Positions 1 to 6,757 of a stretch of DNA of 11,010 nt are shown piece by piece. The notes below the pieces were generated by a model that was given only the letters and a program-made list of their open reading frames with translations, was not told the DNA's origin and searched no databases. Where the stretch lies: NCBI GenBank assembly GCA_016650435.1, contig JAENVT010000597.1, positions 1 through 11,010 on the forward strand. Reading direction: 5' to 3'. Source of the DNA: Ilumatobacteraceae bacterium (lineage in GTDB: Bacteria > Actinomycetota > Acidimicrobiia > Acidimicrobiales > Ilumatobacteraceae). Positions within the stretch are counted from its first letter, which is position 1, and every line of letters starts with the position of its first letter. The translations under genes and the position numbers were made by a program.

Positions 1-1078
1 CGTCGCGGAAGATCTGCTCCAGTCGGTTGCCCTTGAAGACAGCGCTGCCGCCCGAGAGGTCCATCGCCCGGTCGACGATGTCGTATGCCTGGTTGATGAT
101 GAAGTGCCTGGCGCCCACCAGGCGAACCGGCCAATCGGCGTGTGGCACGCCGGTCGCCCAATCAGTGGTCACCTTGTCGAGGAGAGCCTCGCACGCATCG
201 ATCGAGATGCGCATCTCCGACACGTTGTGCTGCACCTCGGGGTGATGGGCCATCGAACGGGTCAACGCCACAGAGGTGCGCTTCGGCATTTTATCGATCG
301 TGATATCGAAGGCCCGCTTGGCAGCGCCAAGGTAGACCGTCGCAAATCCCATCAATGCCCAGGCGAAGACGCTCACCTGGAACATGCCGGCACCGGCGAA
401 GCCCGCCGGGCAGACGAGCACGATGTTCTCGTCGGCGACGAATGCCCGATCGAGGACCGTGTCCTGGCTCTGCGTGGCACGCATGCCGAGGGTGTCCCAG
501 GTCTCGACGATCTCGTAGCCGGAGGTGTTGCGCGGCAGGAAGCCGTGGACAACCTTCGGATTCGACGGGTCGGATGTGTCCATCGCGTGGAACCCGGCAA
601 GGGTCCACACCGGCGAGAGGCTGCCGAAGATCTTGTGGCCGGTGATCTCGTAGCCGCCCGGCACCTTCTCGGCCTTCGAGGAAGACAGCAGCAACGGGAT
701 GTCGTTGCCGGCCTCGCCGTGAATGGCGGCAAAGACCTCGCCGGCGGCGGCGCGTTCCAGCAACCAGCGACAGGATGTGTCGCCCGTGCGCAGCAAGTCG
801 GCAGCGACGCCGGTCCAGTAGAGGTGCATGTTGACGGCAACAGCTGTTGCCGGGGCGTGGTAGGCGAGCCGACCCTGCAGCTTGACAATCTCGTCGAGGC
901 CGAGACCGGCTCCGCCGAATTCAGTCGGAACTGCGGCCAGCAGGTAACCCGATTGCCGAAGCTCGTCCCAGTCCTCGTCGAAGAACCGGTTTTCGCGGTC
1001 GTAGATAGCGGCCCGCGAATCGAACCGGGCGAGCATCTCGTCGGTCAGCAGGTCGGTGGTGGTGGTCATGGTCGTCAT
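1..1078 (-). CDS. Acyl-CoA dehydrogenase-fold flavoprotein, 3' end cut off by the window edge
   Basis: The minus strand reads open for 359 codons from ATG at 1078-1076 to the left edge, so the C-terminus is missing. The start is supported by GGAG seven bases upstream; an in-frame ATG three codons later is the alternative. The layout is that of acyl-CoA dehydrogenases: a helical N-terminal domain, including PTEFGGAGLGLDEI near residues 51-64; a middle beta domain with GYEITGHKIFGSLSP near 142-156 and GMRATQSQDTVL near 197-208; and a C-terminal helical domain with LSGGSAVFKGNRLEQIFRD at the edge. That final motif resembles the type-2 branch (flavin monooxygenases of the HsaA/DszC sort), in which this position leads to RDxxAxxxH. 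Classical dehydrogenases instead continue to a catalytic Glu in a YEG motif. The residues that would decide lie outside the window. The fold is secure; whether it is a dehydrogenase or a monooxygenase is open. It follows the DUF4242 gene on the same strand after 91 bp. Confidence 0.88.
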   Translation of the reverse strand, partial: MTTMTTTTDLLTDEMLARFDSRAAIYDRENRFFDEDWDELRQSGYLLAAVPTEFGGAGLGLDEIVKLQGRLAYHAPATAVAVNMHLYWTGVAADLLRTGDTSCRWLLERAAAGEVFAAIHGEAGNDIPLLLSSSKAEKVPGGYEITGHKIFGSLSPVWTLAGFHAMDTSDPSNPKVVHGFLPRNTSGYEIVETWDTLGMRATQSQDTVLDRAFVADENIVLVCPAGFAGAGMFQVSVFAWALMGFATVYLGAAKRAFDITIDKMPKRTSVALTRSMAHHPEVQHNVSEMRISIDACEALLDKVTTDWATGVPHADWPVRLVGARHFIINQAYDIVDRAMDLSGGSAVFKGNRLEQIFRD

Positions 1079-1130
1079 TGAATGTCTCCAAAGTGAATGT
1101 GTCCCCAATCGGGGCGTGCCCGAAGAAGGT

Positions 1131-1147
1131 GTGCCTGCTTTAGGCAC
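1131..1147. repeat. Short inverted repeat between DUF4242 and flavoprotein genes
   Basis: GTGCCT (1131-1136) and AGGCAC (1142-1147) form a perfect 6-bp stem with a 5-base loop. A CCCC/GGGG pair sits just beside it at about 1103-1114. There is no T-tract in either direction, so this is at most a weak terminator or processing hairpin between two co-oriented genes. Confidence 0.3.
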
Positions 1148-1169
1148 GGTTGCGTTGACGACTCGGGTA

Positions 1170-1430
1170 TCAGTTTTTGACCGGGTCGGGCCCGATCCGT
1201 TCGACGGCAACGATGACATCCGCAGGAATTCCGAGTCGTGCTGCTGCTTCGATGATTGCCTCCGAGTTGGCGGCCTCATAGAGGCAGTAGGTCTTCTTCT
1301 TGTCGGCGGAAAGGAACGAGTAGATCCATTGGACACCGACATCGTCGTTGACCAGCCGGATACCGGCGTAGTCGAGTGTCTCGGGGTCGAGCTGCTCGAC
1401 AAAGTTCCGTTCGATTACGAAGAGGGCCAT
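1170..1430 (-). CDS. DUF4242 family small protein (possible nickel-binding, SCO4226-like)
   Basis: This is a complete 86-aa protein starting at ATG 1430-1428 with GGAGG eight bases upstream (1439-1443). The sequence fits DUF4242: an opening strand (ALFVIERNF), a central VQWIYSFLSADKKKTYCLYEA (about residues 33-53) matching the family's W-x-x-S...DK..C.YEA core, and a closing helix and strand (EAIIEAAARLGIPADVIVAV). It looks like a compact ferredoxin-like alpha+beta barrel with no signal peptide or membrane segment. A Streptomyces member (SCO4226) has been described as nickel-binding. Whether this one binds metal cannot be told from sequence; the available ligand candidates are Cys, Glu and Asp residues in the core. 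It is transcribed away from the LuxR regulator and toward the flavoprotein gene, so it could be the first gene of that unit. Confidence 0.85.
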   Translation of the reverse strand: MALFVIERNFVEQLDPETLDYAGIRLVNDDVGVQWIYSFLSADKKKTYCLYEAANSEAIIEAAARLGIPADVIVAVERIGPDPVKN

Positions 1431-1458
1431 GGACTCATCCTCCGATTGTGTCGTGAAA

Positions 1459-1482
1459 CCTCCTACCGGGCCCGGCAGGAGG
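1459..1482 (-). promoter_or_regulatory. 24-bp palindrome/hairpin in the leader of the DUF4242 gene
   Basis: Two 12-base arms meet with no spacer. They are complementary except at 1465/1476. Read as minus-strand RNA that pair is a G-U wobble; as plus-strand RNA it is an A-C mismatch, so the hairpin fits better in the DUF4242 transcript. It ends 15 bases upstream of the GGAGG ribosome site. Each arm also carries AGGAGG or its complement, so an SD-like sequence is buried in the stem. It could be an operator, a leader hairpin or a terminator for antisense transcription. Confidence 0.5.
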
Positions 1483-1565
1483 ACTCACGTCGTCGTCATG
1501 GATGACTGTAAAGACTCTGAATCCCCCTGTCATGACCACCTTTCGCCTTCCGACGGGAAATTTCG

Positions 1566-1594
1566 TTGACGGGATGACAAGGTAGTAGTCAGAT
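1566..1594 (+). promoter_or_regulatory. Candidate promoter of the LuxR-family regulator
   Basis: TTGACG at 1566-1571 is a good -35 match. Seventeen bases later, TCAGAT at 1589-1594 is a weak -10 match (only T1, A5 and T6 fit TATAAT). The predicted start would lie near 1601, inside or next to the 16-bp palindrome. The spacing is ideal but the -10 is poor, so this is a tentative call. Confidence 0.35.
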
Positions 1595-1601
1595 CTGACT
1601 A
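1586..1601. promoter_or_regulatory. Perfect 16-bp palindrome, likely operator for the LuxR-family gene
   Basis: TAGTCAGATCTGACTA is an exact 8+8 palindrome with no spacer, so it is better suited to a dimeric protein than to an RNA hairpin. It overlaps the proposed -10 and abuts the AGGAGG ribosome site (1601-1606) of the gene starting at 1614. I found no second copy in the window. Its position suits repression or autoregulation; the binding protein is unknown. Confidence 0.55.
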
Positions 1602-1613
1602 GGAGGACGACTC

Positions 1614-4600
1614 GTGAAGCCCACAACCAGCTCGACCTCGACGATCATGTGCGCCGACGCTGGTGTCGGCGAGCAGATCCACATGGTGTCGAAGGTGGCC
1701 GAGGCCAACTCGGGTCGGGTCATCGCGGCCGACGGCGTCCGCACGATCACGGCCTTCGACAGCACCTCCGCTGCGGTGTCCGCCGCCATCGAGATGCAGC
1801 AGGCAACGGCCGATGCGCGCTCGGAAGCCCCGCTCCGCATTGGTCTGGCGACCGGTGACGTCGTGTGGTGCGACGGCGCCTGTGTCGGAGCGCCGGTCGG
1901 CATCGCGATCGAACTGTTCGATCGAGCTGTGCCCGGTCAGATTCTGGTCACCAACGTGGTGCGCTGGCTCGCAGCCAGCGGAACGAGCGGCAGCTATGCA
2001 CATCTCGGTCCGATCCAGACCGAAGGGATCAGCGAGCCCATCGAGACGTTCGCGGTCGAATGGCAACCGCTGGCCCCCGTCCCCGAGAGTCCTGCCGCCG
2101 ACGATCACCAGATCTCGATTCCGTTGCCCGCCGCTCTGGCCACCGCATCTCGACAGCGGCTGGTCGGACGTGAGGCCGAGTGGCGCACGCTCGAAGATGC
2201 CTGGGATCGTGCAGAGGCGGGTGCGCTCGAAGTGGTGTTGATCGGAGGCGAAGCCGGGGCCGGCAAGACCCGTCTCGCCGCAGAGTTCGCTCGCCATTGC
2301 CACGAGGCTGGGGCAATCGTGTTGCTCGGCACGTGCGACGAAGAGCTGGCCCTGCCCTACCAGCCGTGGGTTCACGCTCTCGATCATCTTCTGCGGTCTC
2401 TGCCGGGTTTCGGTCGACCGATCAACAGCGATAGAGATCTCGGTGATCTGCTGGTGTTGCTCCCACAGCTCGAACGTTTGTTGCCGGGACTGCCTCGCCC
2501 CACCGCGGCCGATCCCGAAACCGAGCGGTACCTGTTGTTCTCGGCGGTCGACCGTGTGCTCGCGAGCGCGGCTCGCCGGGCCCCGTTGTTGGTGTTGCTC
2601 GACGATGTGCACTGGGCCGGTCGGCAGACACTTGAACTGCTGCGACATCTAGTGCGCGCCGGCTCGGCGGCGCGGTTGATGATCATCGCCACGTTCCGCG
2701 ATGGCGCCGCCGATCTGGCCGACCCACTGGCCGAGTCTCTCGTTGATCTGCAGCGCAGTGAAGCCGTCACCAGGGTTCGGTTGGATGGTTTGGACACCGC
2801 CAGCGTCGAACAATTCGTCTCCGCTGCGCTCGATCAGGATTTGGATGGCGATCTGCGAGTGCTTGCCGCCGCCGCTGCCGAGCGCAGCGGTGGGAATGCA
2901 TTCTTCCTCGGCGAGCTGTGGCGCCATCTACTGCACCACGGCGTGGTCAGCCGCCAACGCGAGCGCTGGGTCGTGCGCCGCGACATAGCCACGGTCGGTG
3001 CTCCCGATTCGGTCAAAGATGTCGTGGCCGGTCGCATGGCTCGCCTGTCGCGGCGGGCCCGTCGTCCGTTGGAGCTTGCGGCTGCTGCTGGCTTGCGCGT
3101 CGAGTTCCAGGTGCTCTCGCTGGCGTCCGGCATGAGTGCTGATGATGTCAGTGCCGGTCTCGACGAGCTCGTCGACAGTGGGTTTCTGGTCAGCGTCGGC
3201 GGTCACCAGCTGACATATCAGTTCATCCACGCACTCGTGCGCGACACGGTCGAAGAGGTGATGTCACCATCCGTCCAGGCCAACCTGCACATGCGGATCG
3301 CCGAGGCTCTCGAGCAGATCTACGCGGCCGACAAGCGCTCCGTATTTGCCGAACTTGCACGACACTTCGGTGCGGCCTCCGCCGTCGGGGGCCTCGAACG
3401 GGGCGTCAGGTACGGGCGCTTGGCTGCCGAGCAGGCCAAGAGCGCCGGGGCGTACGAGGAGGCGATCTCGCATCTCGAAGCTGTGCTGCAGATGCTTCCG
3501 GACGAGTCGGTCGAGACTACTGAGGTCCTCGTGGATCTCGGCCAGATTCAGATGCGCAGCGGCCACGCGTTCAAGGCCCAGGACATGTATCAACATGCGT
3601 TCGACGCTGCCCGCCGCAACGGCTGGGCGCAACAAGCGGCGCGGGCTGCACTCGGGTACGAGGAGGCTGTGCACCAGCACGGAGCACCGGGAGGTCCGGC
3701 GGTCAGGATGGTGTCAGAGGCAATCGGCCTGATCGGCGAAGAACAGGTGCCGCTCCGCGTGCACCTCCAGGCCTCGTTGAGTCGCAGTCTGTACCTGGCG
3801 GGTGACCAGGACGAAGCAGTGCCGGCGGGTGATCTGGCGCTGTCGATGGCCCGTTCCATGGAAGATCTGGATTGTCTCGCCGCTGCGCTTCAAGCCGTGA
3901 CGGTCGTGACGCGGGATACGACGCGACGGCTCGAGACAAGTACGGAGCTGCGTGACGTCGCCGGCCAGATCGGCGACAGTTGGAGCGTCGTCTACGCCAC
4001 TAGCAACATCGTTCGGACGCTCATCGAGCTCGGTCGGGTCGAGGAAGCAGGCGAGGTTCTCAAACAGCACAGAGCGGTCTCGAACCGCGGCCGCTTCCTG
4101 GTGTTCCAGTTCATGGGTCACGTCTACGACGCGTTGCTGGCACTGGCTGCTGGCAGATTCGATGATGCCGAGCATGCCGCCGAGCAGGCCCACGCTGTCG
4201 GCGACTCCAGCGACACGCTGTACGACGCTGGCGTCTATGGACTGCAGATGTTCGCGATTCGCCGCGAGCAGGGTCGACTCGCCGAGGTGCTGCCGCTCAT
4301 GCGCGTGCTTTCGGCACGCGAAGAGGACCAAGGTGTGTGGCGTCCCGGACTGACTGTGCTGTATGCCGAGCTAGGCATGATCGACGAATCGCGACGCGAG
4401 CTGGATGCGCTCGCGCCGGGTGGCTTCGCATCGGTGCCACGCGATTCCGTATGGCCGGCGTGCCTCACCTTTCTTGCCGAGGCCTGCATCGCCTGCGGTG
4501 CTGACGAGCATGCCGAGATCCTGATGAAAGAACTCGACCGATACGCGGGTCGCAACCTCATGGTGGCGATGACCATTTGCTTTGGGCCGGCCGATCGCTT

Positions 4601-5093
4601 GCGCGGCGGCCTCGCCCGGCTGCTCGGTCGTCGTCAGCAGGCCGACGCCCACTTCCGTTTCGCGATGGATCTGGCCGACCGCAGTGCGTCGCCGGTGTGG
4701 CGCGCTCATGTACAGCACGATTGGGCGGTGCTCGCTGCGGCCAACGGCGATGTCGACAACGCCAAGTTCTTGGCCCAGCAGGCGTACACCACCGCCAACG
4801 TGCTCGGGATGAAGACGGTGGCGGAGCAAGCCGGAGCCCTTCTGACACAGCTGATCTCTCCCTCGCCCGCGGCGACGACGTACGACGGGATGTCGGAACG
4901 CGAGCTCGACGTGCTGCGTTTGATCGCCGAAGGTTGTTCGAATCGCGAGATCGGCGAGCGGTTGTTCATCAGCCAGCACACCGCCGCCAACCACGTGCGA
5001 TCGATTCTGCAGAAGACTGGATGCGCCAATCGCGCCGAAGCTGCCGCATACGCCGTGCACCGCCAAGTCGTGCACCAAACAGCCCAACCCTGA
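1614..5093 (+). CDS. LAL-family LuxR transcriptional regulator (cyclase-like, AAA ATPase, TPR-like, HTH)
   Basis: The 1159-aa protein starts at GTG 1614, with AGGAGG seven bases upstream. Residues about 10-152 resemble a class III adenylate cyclase homology domain (VRTITAFDS, LRIGLATGDVVW, GQILVTNVV). It is shortened at the front and lacks the usual LFTDIxGST metal-binding start, so it is probably catalytically dead. Residues about 183-440 form a P-loop ATPase: GREAEW entry motif, Walker A GEAGAGKT at 212-219, and Walker B LLVLLDDVHW with D330/D331. About 540-1080 is an alpha-helical, TPR-like region (recurrent A-rich helix pairs). The C-terminus, 1093-1150, is a LuxR/GerE HTH (SERELDVLRLIAEGCSNREI then the recognition helix and NHVRSIL). 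Such proteins are usually ATP-dependent, pathway-specific activators. The Rieske gene begins 41 bp after its stop, which makes that cluster the likely target. The inducer is unknown. Confidence 0.95.
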   Translation: MKPTTSSTSTIMCADAGVGEQIHMVSKVAEANSGRVIAADGVRTITAFDSTSAAVSAAIEMQQATADARSEAPLRIGLATGDVVWCDGACVGAPVGIAIELFDRAVPGQILVTNVVRWLAASGTSGSYAHLGPIQTEGISEPIETFAVEWQPLAPVPESPAADDHQISIPLPAALATASRQRLVGREAEWRTLEDAWDRAEAGALEVVLIGGEAGAGKTRLAAEFARHCHEAGAIVLLGTCDEELALPYQPWVHALDHLLRSLPGFGRPINSDRDLGDLLVLLPQLERLLPGLPRPTAADPETERYLLFSAVDRVLASAARRAPLLVLLDDVHWAGRQTLELLRHLVRAGSAARLMIIATFRDGAADLADPLAESLVDLQRSEAVTRVRLDGLDTASVEQFVSAALDQDLDGDLRVLAAAAAERSGGNAFFLGELWRHLLHHGVVSRQRERWVVRRDIATVGAPDSVKDVVAGRMARLSRRARRPLELAAAAGLRVEFQVLSLASGMSADDVSAGLDELVDSGFLVSVGGHQLTYQFIHALVRDTVEEVMSPSVQANLHMRIAEALEQIYAADKRSVFAELARHFGAASAVGGLERGVRYGRLAAEQAKSAGAYEEAISHLEAVLQMLPDESVETTEVLVDLGQIQMRSGHAFKAQDMYQHAFDAARRNGWAQQAARAALGYEEAVHQHGAPGGPAVRMVSEAIGLIGEEQVPLRVHLQASLSRSLYLAGDQDEAVPAGDLALSMARSMEDLDCLAAALQAVTVVTRDTTRRLETSTELRDVAGQIGDSWSVVYATSNIVRTLIELGRVEEAGEVLKQHRAVSNRGRFLVFQFMGHVYDALLALAAGRFDDAEHAAEQAHAVGDSSDTLYDAGVYGLQMFAIRREQGRLAEVLPLMRVLSAREEDQGVWRPGLTVLYAELGMIDESRRELDALAPGGFASVPRDSVWPACLTFLAEACIACGADEHAEILMKELDRYAGRNLMVAMTICFGPADRLRGGLARLLGRRQQADAHFRFAMDLADRSASPVWRAHVQHDWAVLAAANGDVDNAKFLAQQAYTTANVLGMKTVAEQAGALLTQLISPSPAATTYDGMSERELDVLRLIAEGCSNREIGERLFISQHTAANHVRSILQKTGCANRAEAAAYAVHRQVVHQTAQP

Positions 5094-5119
5094 CCCAGCG
5101 TCCGCGCGGTTGGCCGGAC

Positions 5120-5125
5120 TACGGT
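5120..5125 (+). promoter_or_regulatory. Possible -10 element for leaderless transcription of the Rieske gene
   Basis: TACGGT fits the TAnnnT -10 pattern and ends nine bases before the GTG at 5135. That start has no Shine-Dalgarno sequence. A transcript beginning at or just before the GTG would be leaderless, which is common in actinobacteria. I see no good -35, and read-through from the regulator gene is an alternative. Confidence 0.25.
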
Positions 5126-5134
5126 CGTCGACCA

Positions 5135-6121
5135 GTGACCACGCTGGTAGGCAACGTCCATCCCGAGTTTCGGGCCTTCTGGCATCCTGTTGCTTGGTCG
5201 CGCGAGGTTGCAGACAGTCCCGTTGCGACCACGCTGCTGGGCGAGCCATTGGTCGCCGTCCGCCAGCCGACCGGCGAGGTCGCGGTGTTCGTCGACGAGT
5301 GCCCGCATCGCGGCGCGCCCCTCAGCCTTGGCCGCCACGAGGATGACGAGTTGGTGTGCGCGTTCCACGGATGGCGGTTCGGGCCCGACGGTGCGGCCAC
5401 GTGCATTCCGGCACTTGGCTGCGACGCGACGATTCCGTCGCGCGCTCGGCTCGAGCGGCCGGCCGGGGTGTGCGAGCGGTACGGAATTGTGTGGGTCTCG
5501 CTCGAGCAGCCGCGGTTGCCGATTGTTTCCTGGCCCGATGGTGACGATGATCGCCTCGGTGAGTTCTCGCCAACAGCGCACACCAGCGAAGTGCTGGCCG
5601 CGTATCAAACCGACAACCTGCTCGATGCCAGTCACTTTCCGTTTCTGCATCGTTCGCTGAGCGACCGGAACCCGTTGATCGGTGATCAAGAGATCGTCGA
5701 TCAGCACGACCTCGGGTTCTCGACAGTTCAGCACAAGTTCGCCGACGACAACATCTCTACTGAGGGATGGCTGCGGTACACGTGCGCTGCACCATTCACG
5801 GTGTTGCTGCGCAGTGAGGAGCCTGACGGTCTCTTGCGTCAGTCGTTTTTCCAGGCGATACAGCCGATCGACGAACGCCGGACACGCATCTACTTCATGG
5901 TGCGGGTACTGGCGACCGACCCCGCCGAGTTGGACGAACTCCTTGCGCAGGAGGAGGTCGTACAGCAGGAGGACGTGTGGATAACCGCGGCGTTGCGGCG
6001 TCGTGGCATGCCGGTGTCGGGCGGGCCCGATCTTCATGTGCGATCCGATGGGAACGCGATCCTCTACCGGCGCGTGATGCGCCATCTCCTCGACAGCCAC
6101 GACGCGCCCCCGAACGAATGA
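5135..6121 (+). CDS. Rieske [2Fe-2S] non-heme iron oxygenase, terminal oxygenase component
   Basis: The 328-aa product starts at GTG 5135. The frame is open much further upstream, but that part overlaps the HTH end of the regulator, and family similarity begins at about NVHPEFRAFWHPVA. The N-terminal Rieske domain has C56-P-H58 and C75-A-F-H78, the four ligands of a [2Fe-2S] cluster, within ECPHRGAPLS and CAFHGWRFG. The catalytic domain has N161-LL-D164-AS-H167-FPFL-H172, the standard NxxDxxHxxxxH motif for the mononuclear iron and the bridging Asp, and D280 in QQEDVWI as the likely third iron ligand. The protein should use O2 and two electrons to hydroxylate or demethylate an organic substrate in the cytoplasm. 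Overall it resembles vanillate O-demethylase/KshA-type single-component-alpha oxygenases. A reductase partner is not in the window. The substrate cannot be assigned. Its stop overlaps the next start (ATGA), implying coupled translation. Confidence 0.93.
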   Translation: MTTLVGNVHPEFRAFWHPVAWSREVADSPVATTLLGEPLVAVRQPTGEVAVFVDECPHRGAPLSLGRHEDDELVCAFHGWRFGPDGAATCIPALGCDATIPSRARLERPAGVCERYGIVWVSLEQPRLPIVSWPDGDDDRLGEFSPTAHTSEVLAAYQTDNLLDASHFPFLHRSLSDRNPLIGDQEIVDQHDLGFSTVQHKFADDNISTEGWLRYTCAAPFTVLLRSEEPDGLLRQSFFQAIQPIDERRTRIYFMVRVLATDPAELDELLAQEEVVQQEDVWITAALRRRGMPVSGGPDLHVRSDGNAILYRRVMRHLLDSHDAPPNE

Positions 6122-6639
6122 GAGCGATCGCTCGTCCCTGGTTTGTTGGCGCATGGCGACGTCGCTCGATAGTGGTGCCGGGCGGCGAGCCAACCGAGCC
6201 GTGCGAGGCGTGGTGGCTGCAAGCCGGCGAGGCGTTTGTGGATGTCCGGGTTGCCGCGCCCGGCAAGGAGGACAACGGGCTGCCGTACTCGTCGACGCGC
6301 GCATTCGCCGGCAGATTCGAGATCGCCGATGGGGAGGTTCGTTGGCATGTCGAACTCGATACCGATGGACCCGTCCCGCGCACCGATCGCGTCGCCGCAG
6401 CGGGATTGTTCATCGCGGCCGACGATCCGCTGTTGATGATCGAGGATGCGCCCGGACGGTTTCGGGAAGAGTGGGTGCAACACGCTCTGGAGGGTGACGT
6501 CGAGTTCGAACGAACAGCCAACATGGTGACGGTCCGTGTCGGCGACGTCAGCGGAGCGGTGATGTCGATCGACGGCCACGTGGTCGGACGGATCTGGCAT
6601 GGAGCAGGAACAATCGCAGTTGGAAGGGACAATGACTGA
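6118..6639 (+). CDS. Small beta-rich protein resembling the Hri1/lipocalin-like family
   Basis: This 173-aa product starts at ATG 6118, overlapping the Rieske stop by four bases (ATGA), so the two are very likely co-translated. The same frame is open to 5977, but that would overlap the oxygenase, and the family-like sequence starts at PWFVGAWRRRSI. Recognisable blocks are W-x-x-G-A-W-R-R-R, EAWWLQAGEAFVDVRV (about 29-44), RAFAGRFEIADGEVRWHVEL (about 61-80) and LLMIEDAPGRFREEW (about 105-119). These match my recollection of bacterial homologues of Hri1, a two-barrel, fatty-acid-binding/lipocalin-like fold. No signal peptide or membrane segment is seen. The function is unknown. The tight linkage to the oxygenase suggests substrate binding, delivery or detoxification in the same pathway, which is inference. 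The family call rests on motif memory and could be wrong in detail. Confidence 0.6.
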   Translation: MRAIARPWFVGAWRRRSIVVPGGEPTEPCEAWWLQAGEAFVDVRVAAPGKEDNGLPYSSTRAFAGRFEIADGEVRWHVELDTDGPVPRTDRVAAAGLFIAADDPLLMIEDAPGRFREEWVQHALEGDVEFERTANMVTVRVGDVSGAVMSIDGHVVGRIWHGAGTIAVGRDND

Positions 6640-6664
6640 GCGACTCGATGCGGATTTGGTGTAG
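6632..6664 (+). pseudogene. Ten-codon ORF, possible remnant start of a lost gene
   Basis: ATG at 6632 overlaps the end of the preceding gene by eight bases and encodes MTERLDADLV followed by TAG. A purine-rich GGAAGGG (6622-6628) lies three bases upstream, closer than ideal. The sequence looks like the first residues of a normal protein; many FAD-binding proteins begin with a short polar stretch and then DADxVVxG. The frame then stops at the boundary with non-coding sequence. It could be a deletion scar, a tiny leader peptide, or chance. Confidence 0.25.
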
Positions 6665-6757
6665 GTCGACGAGCGACCGCCAGGGAGCCGGAGACACGGA
6701 GGGAGCAGTCGAAGCGAAGCGGAGACCAGTCCCGACCACTAAGTAGAGTCCCGAACC
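6640..6757 (+). other. Purine-rich non-coding spacer with short repeats before the reductase gene
   Basis: This 118-bp gap lacks coding character and is purine-rich at 6680-6725. It contains a small hairpin (GGTCG 6664-6668 / CGACC 6674-6678) and GAAGCGAAGCGG at about 6710-6721. The octamer AGTCCCGA occurs twice, at 6728-6735 and 6747-6754, 19 bases apart on the same face of the helix. The composition looks like a dispersed intergenic element, but that cannot be tested within this window. Confidence 0.4.
6744..6749 (+). promoter_or_regulatory. Likely -10 element for a leaderless reductase transcript
   Basis: TAGAGT matches the TAnnnT -10 pattern and ends eight bases before the GTG at 6758, which places transcription start at or next to the start codon. 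There is no Shine-Dalgarno sequence before that GTG, as expected for a leaderless mRNA. The two AGTCCCGA copies bracket and overlap this element and could be a regulator site. No clear -35 is present. Confidence 0.4.

Noticed and set aside
104..1081. 325-codon plus-strand open frame
   Set aside because: It lies antisense to the acyl-CoA-dehydrogenase-fold gene, whose minus-strand product has clear family motifs. The plus product is Arg/Gly/His-rich with no recognisable domain, typical of shadows in GC-rich DNA.
1599..2648. 349-codon minus-strand open frame over the regulator start
   Set aside because: It is antisense to the cyclase-like and ATPase domains, with no domain of its own.
4577..5134. 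Upstream extension of the Rieske reading frame
   Set aside because: It overlaps the HTH-coding end of the regulator in another frame, is Arg-rich and has no family similarity. The oxygenase family start fits GTG 5135.
4706..6304. 532-codon minus-strand open frame
   Set aside because: It is antisense to the regulator end, the Rieske gene and the barrel gene. Its product is low-complexity and Arg-rich, while the plus strand has intact catalytic motifs.
6648..6746. 32-codon ORF in the spacer before the reductase gene
   Set aside because: There is no ribosome site, the composition is Arg/Gly-rich, and it overlaps the likely promoter.
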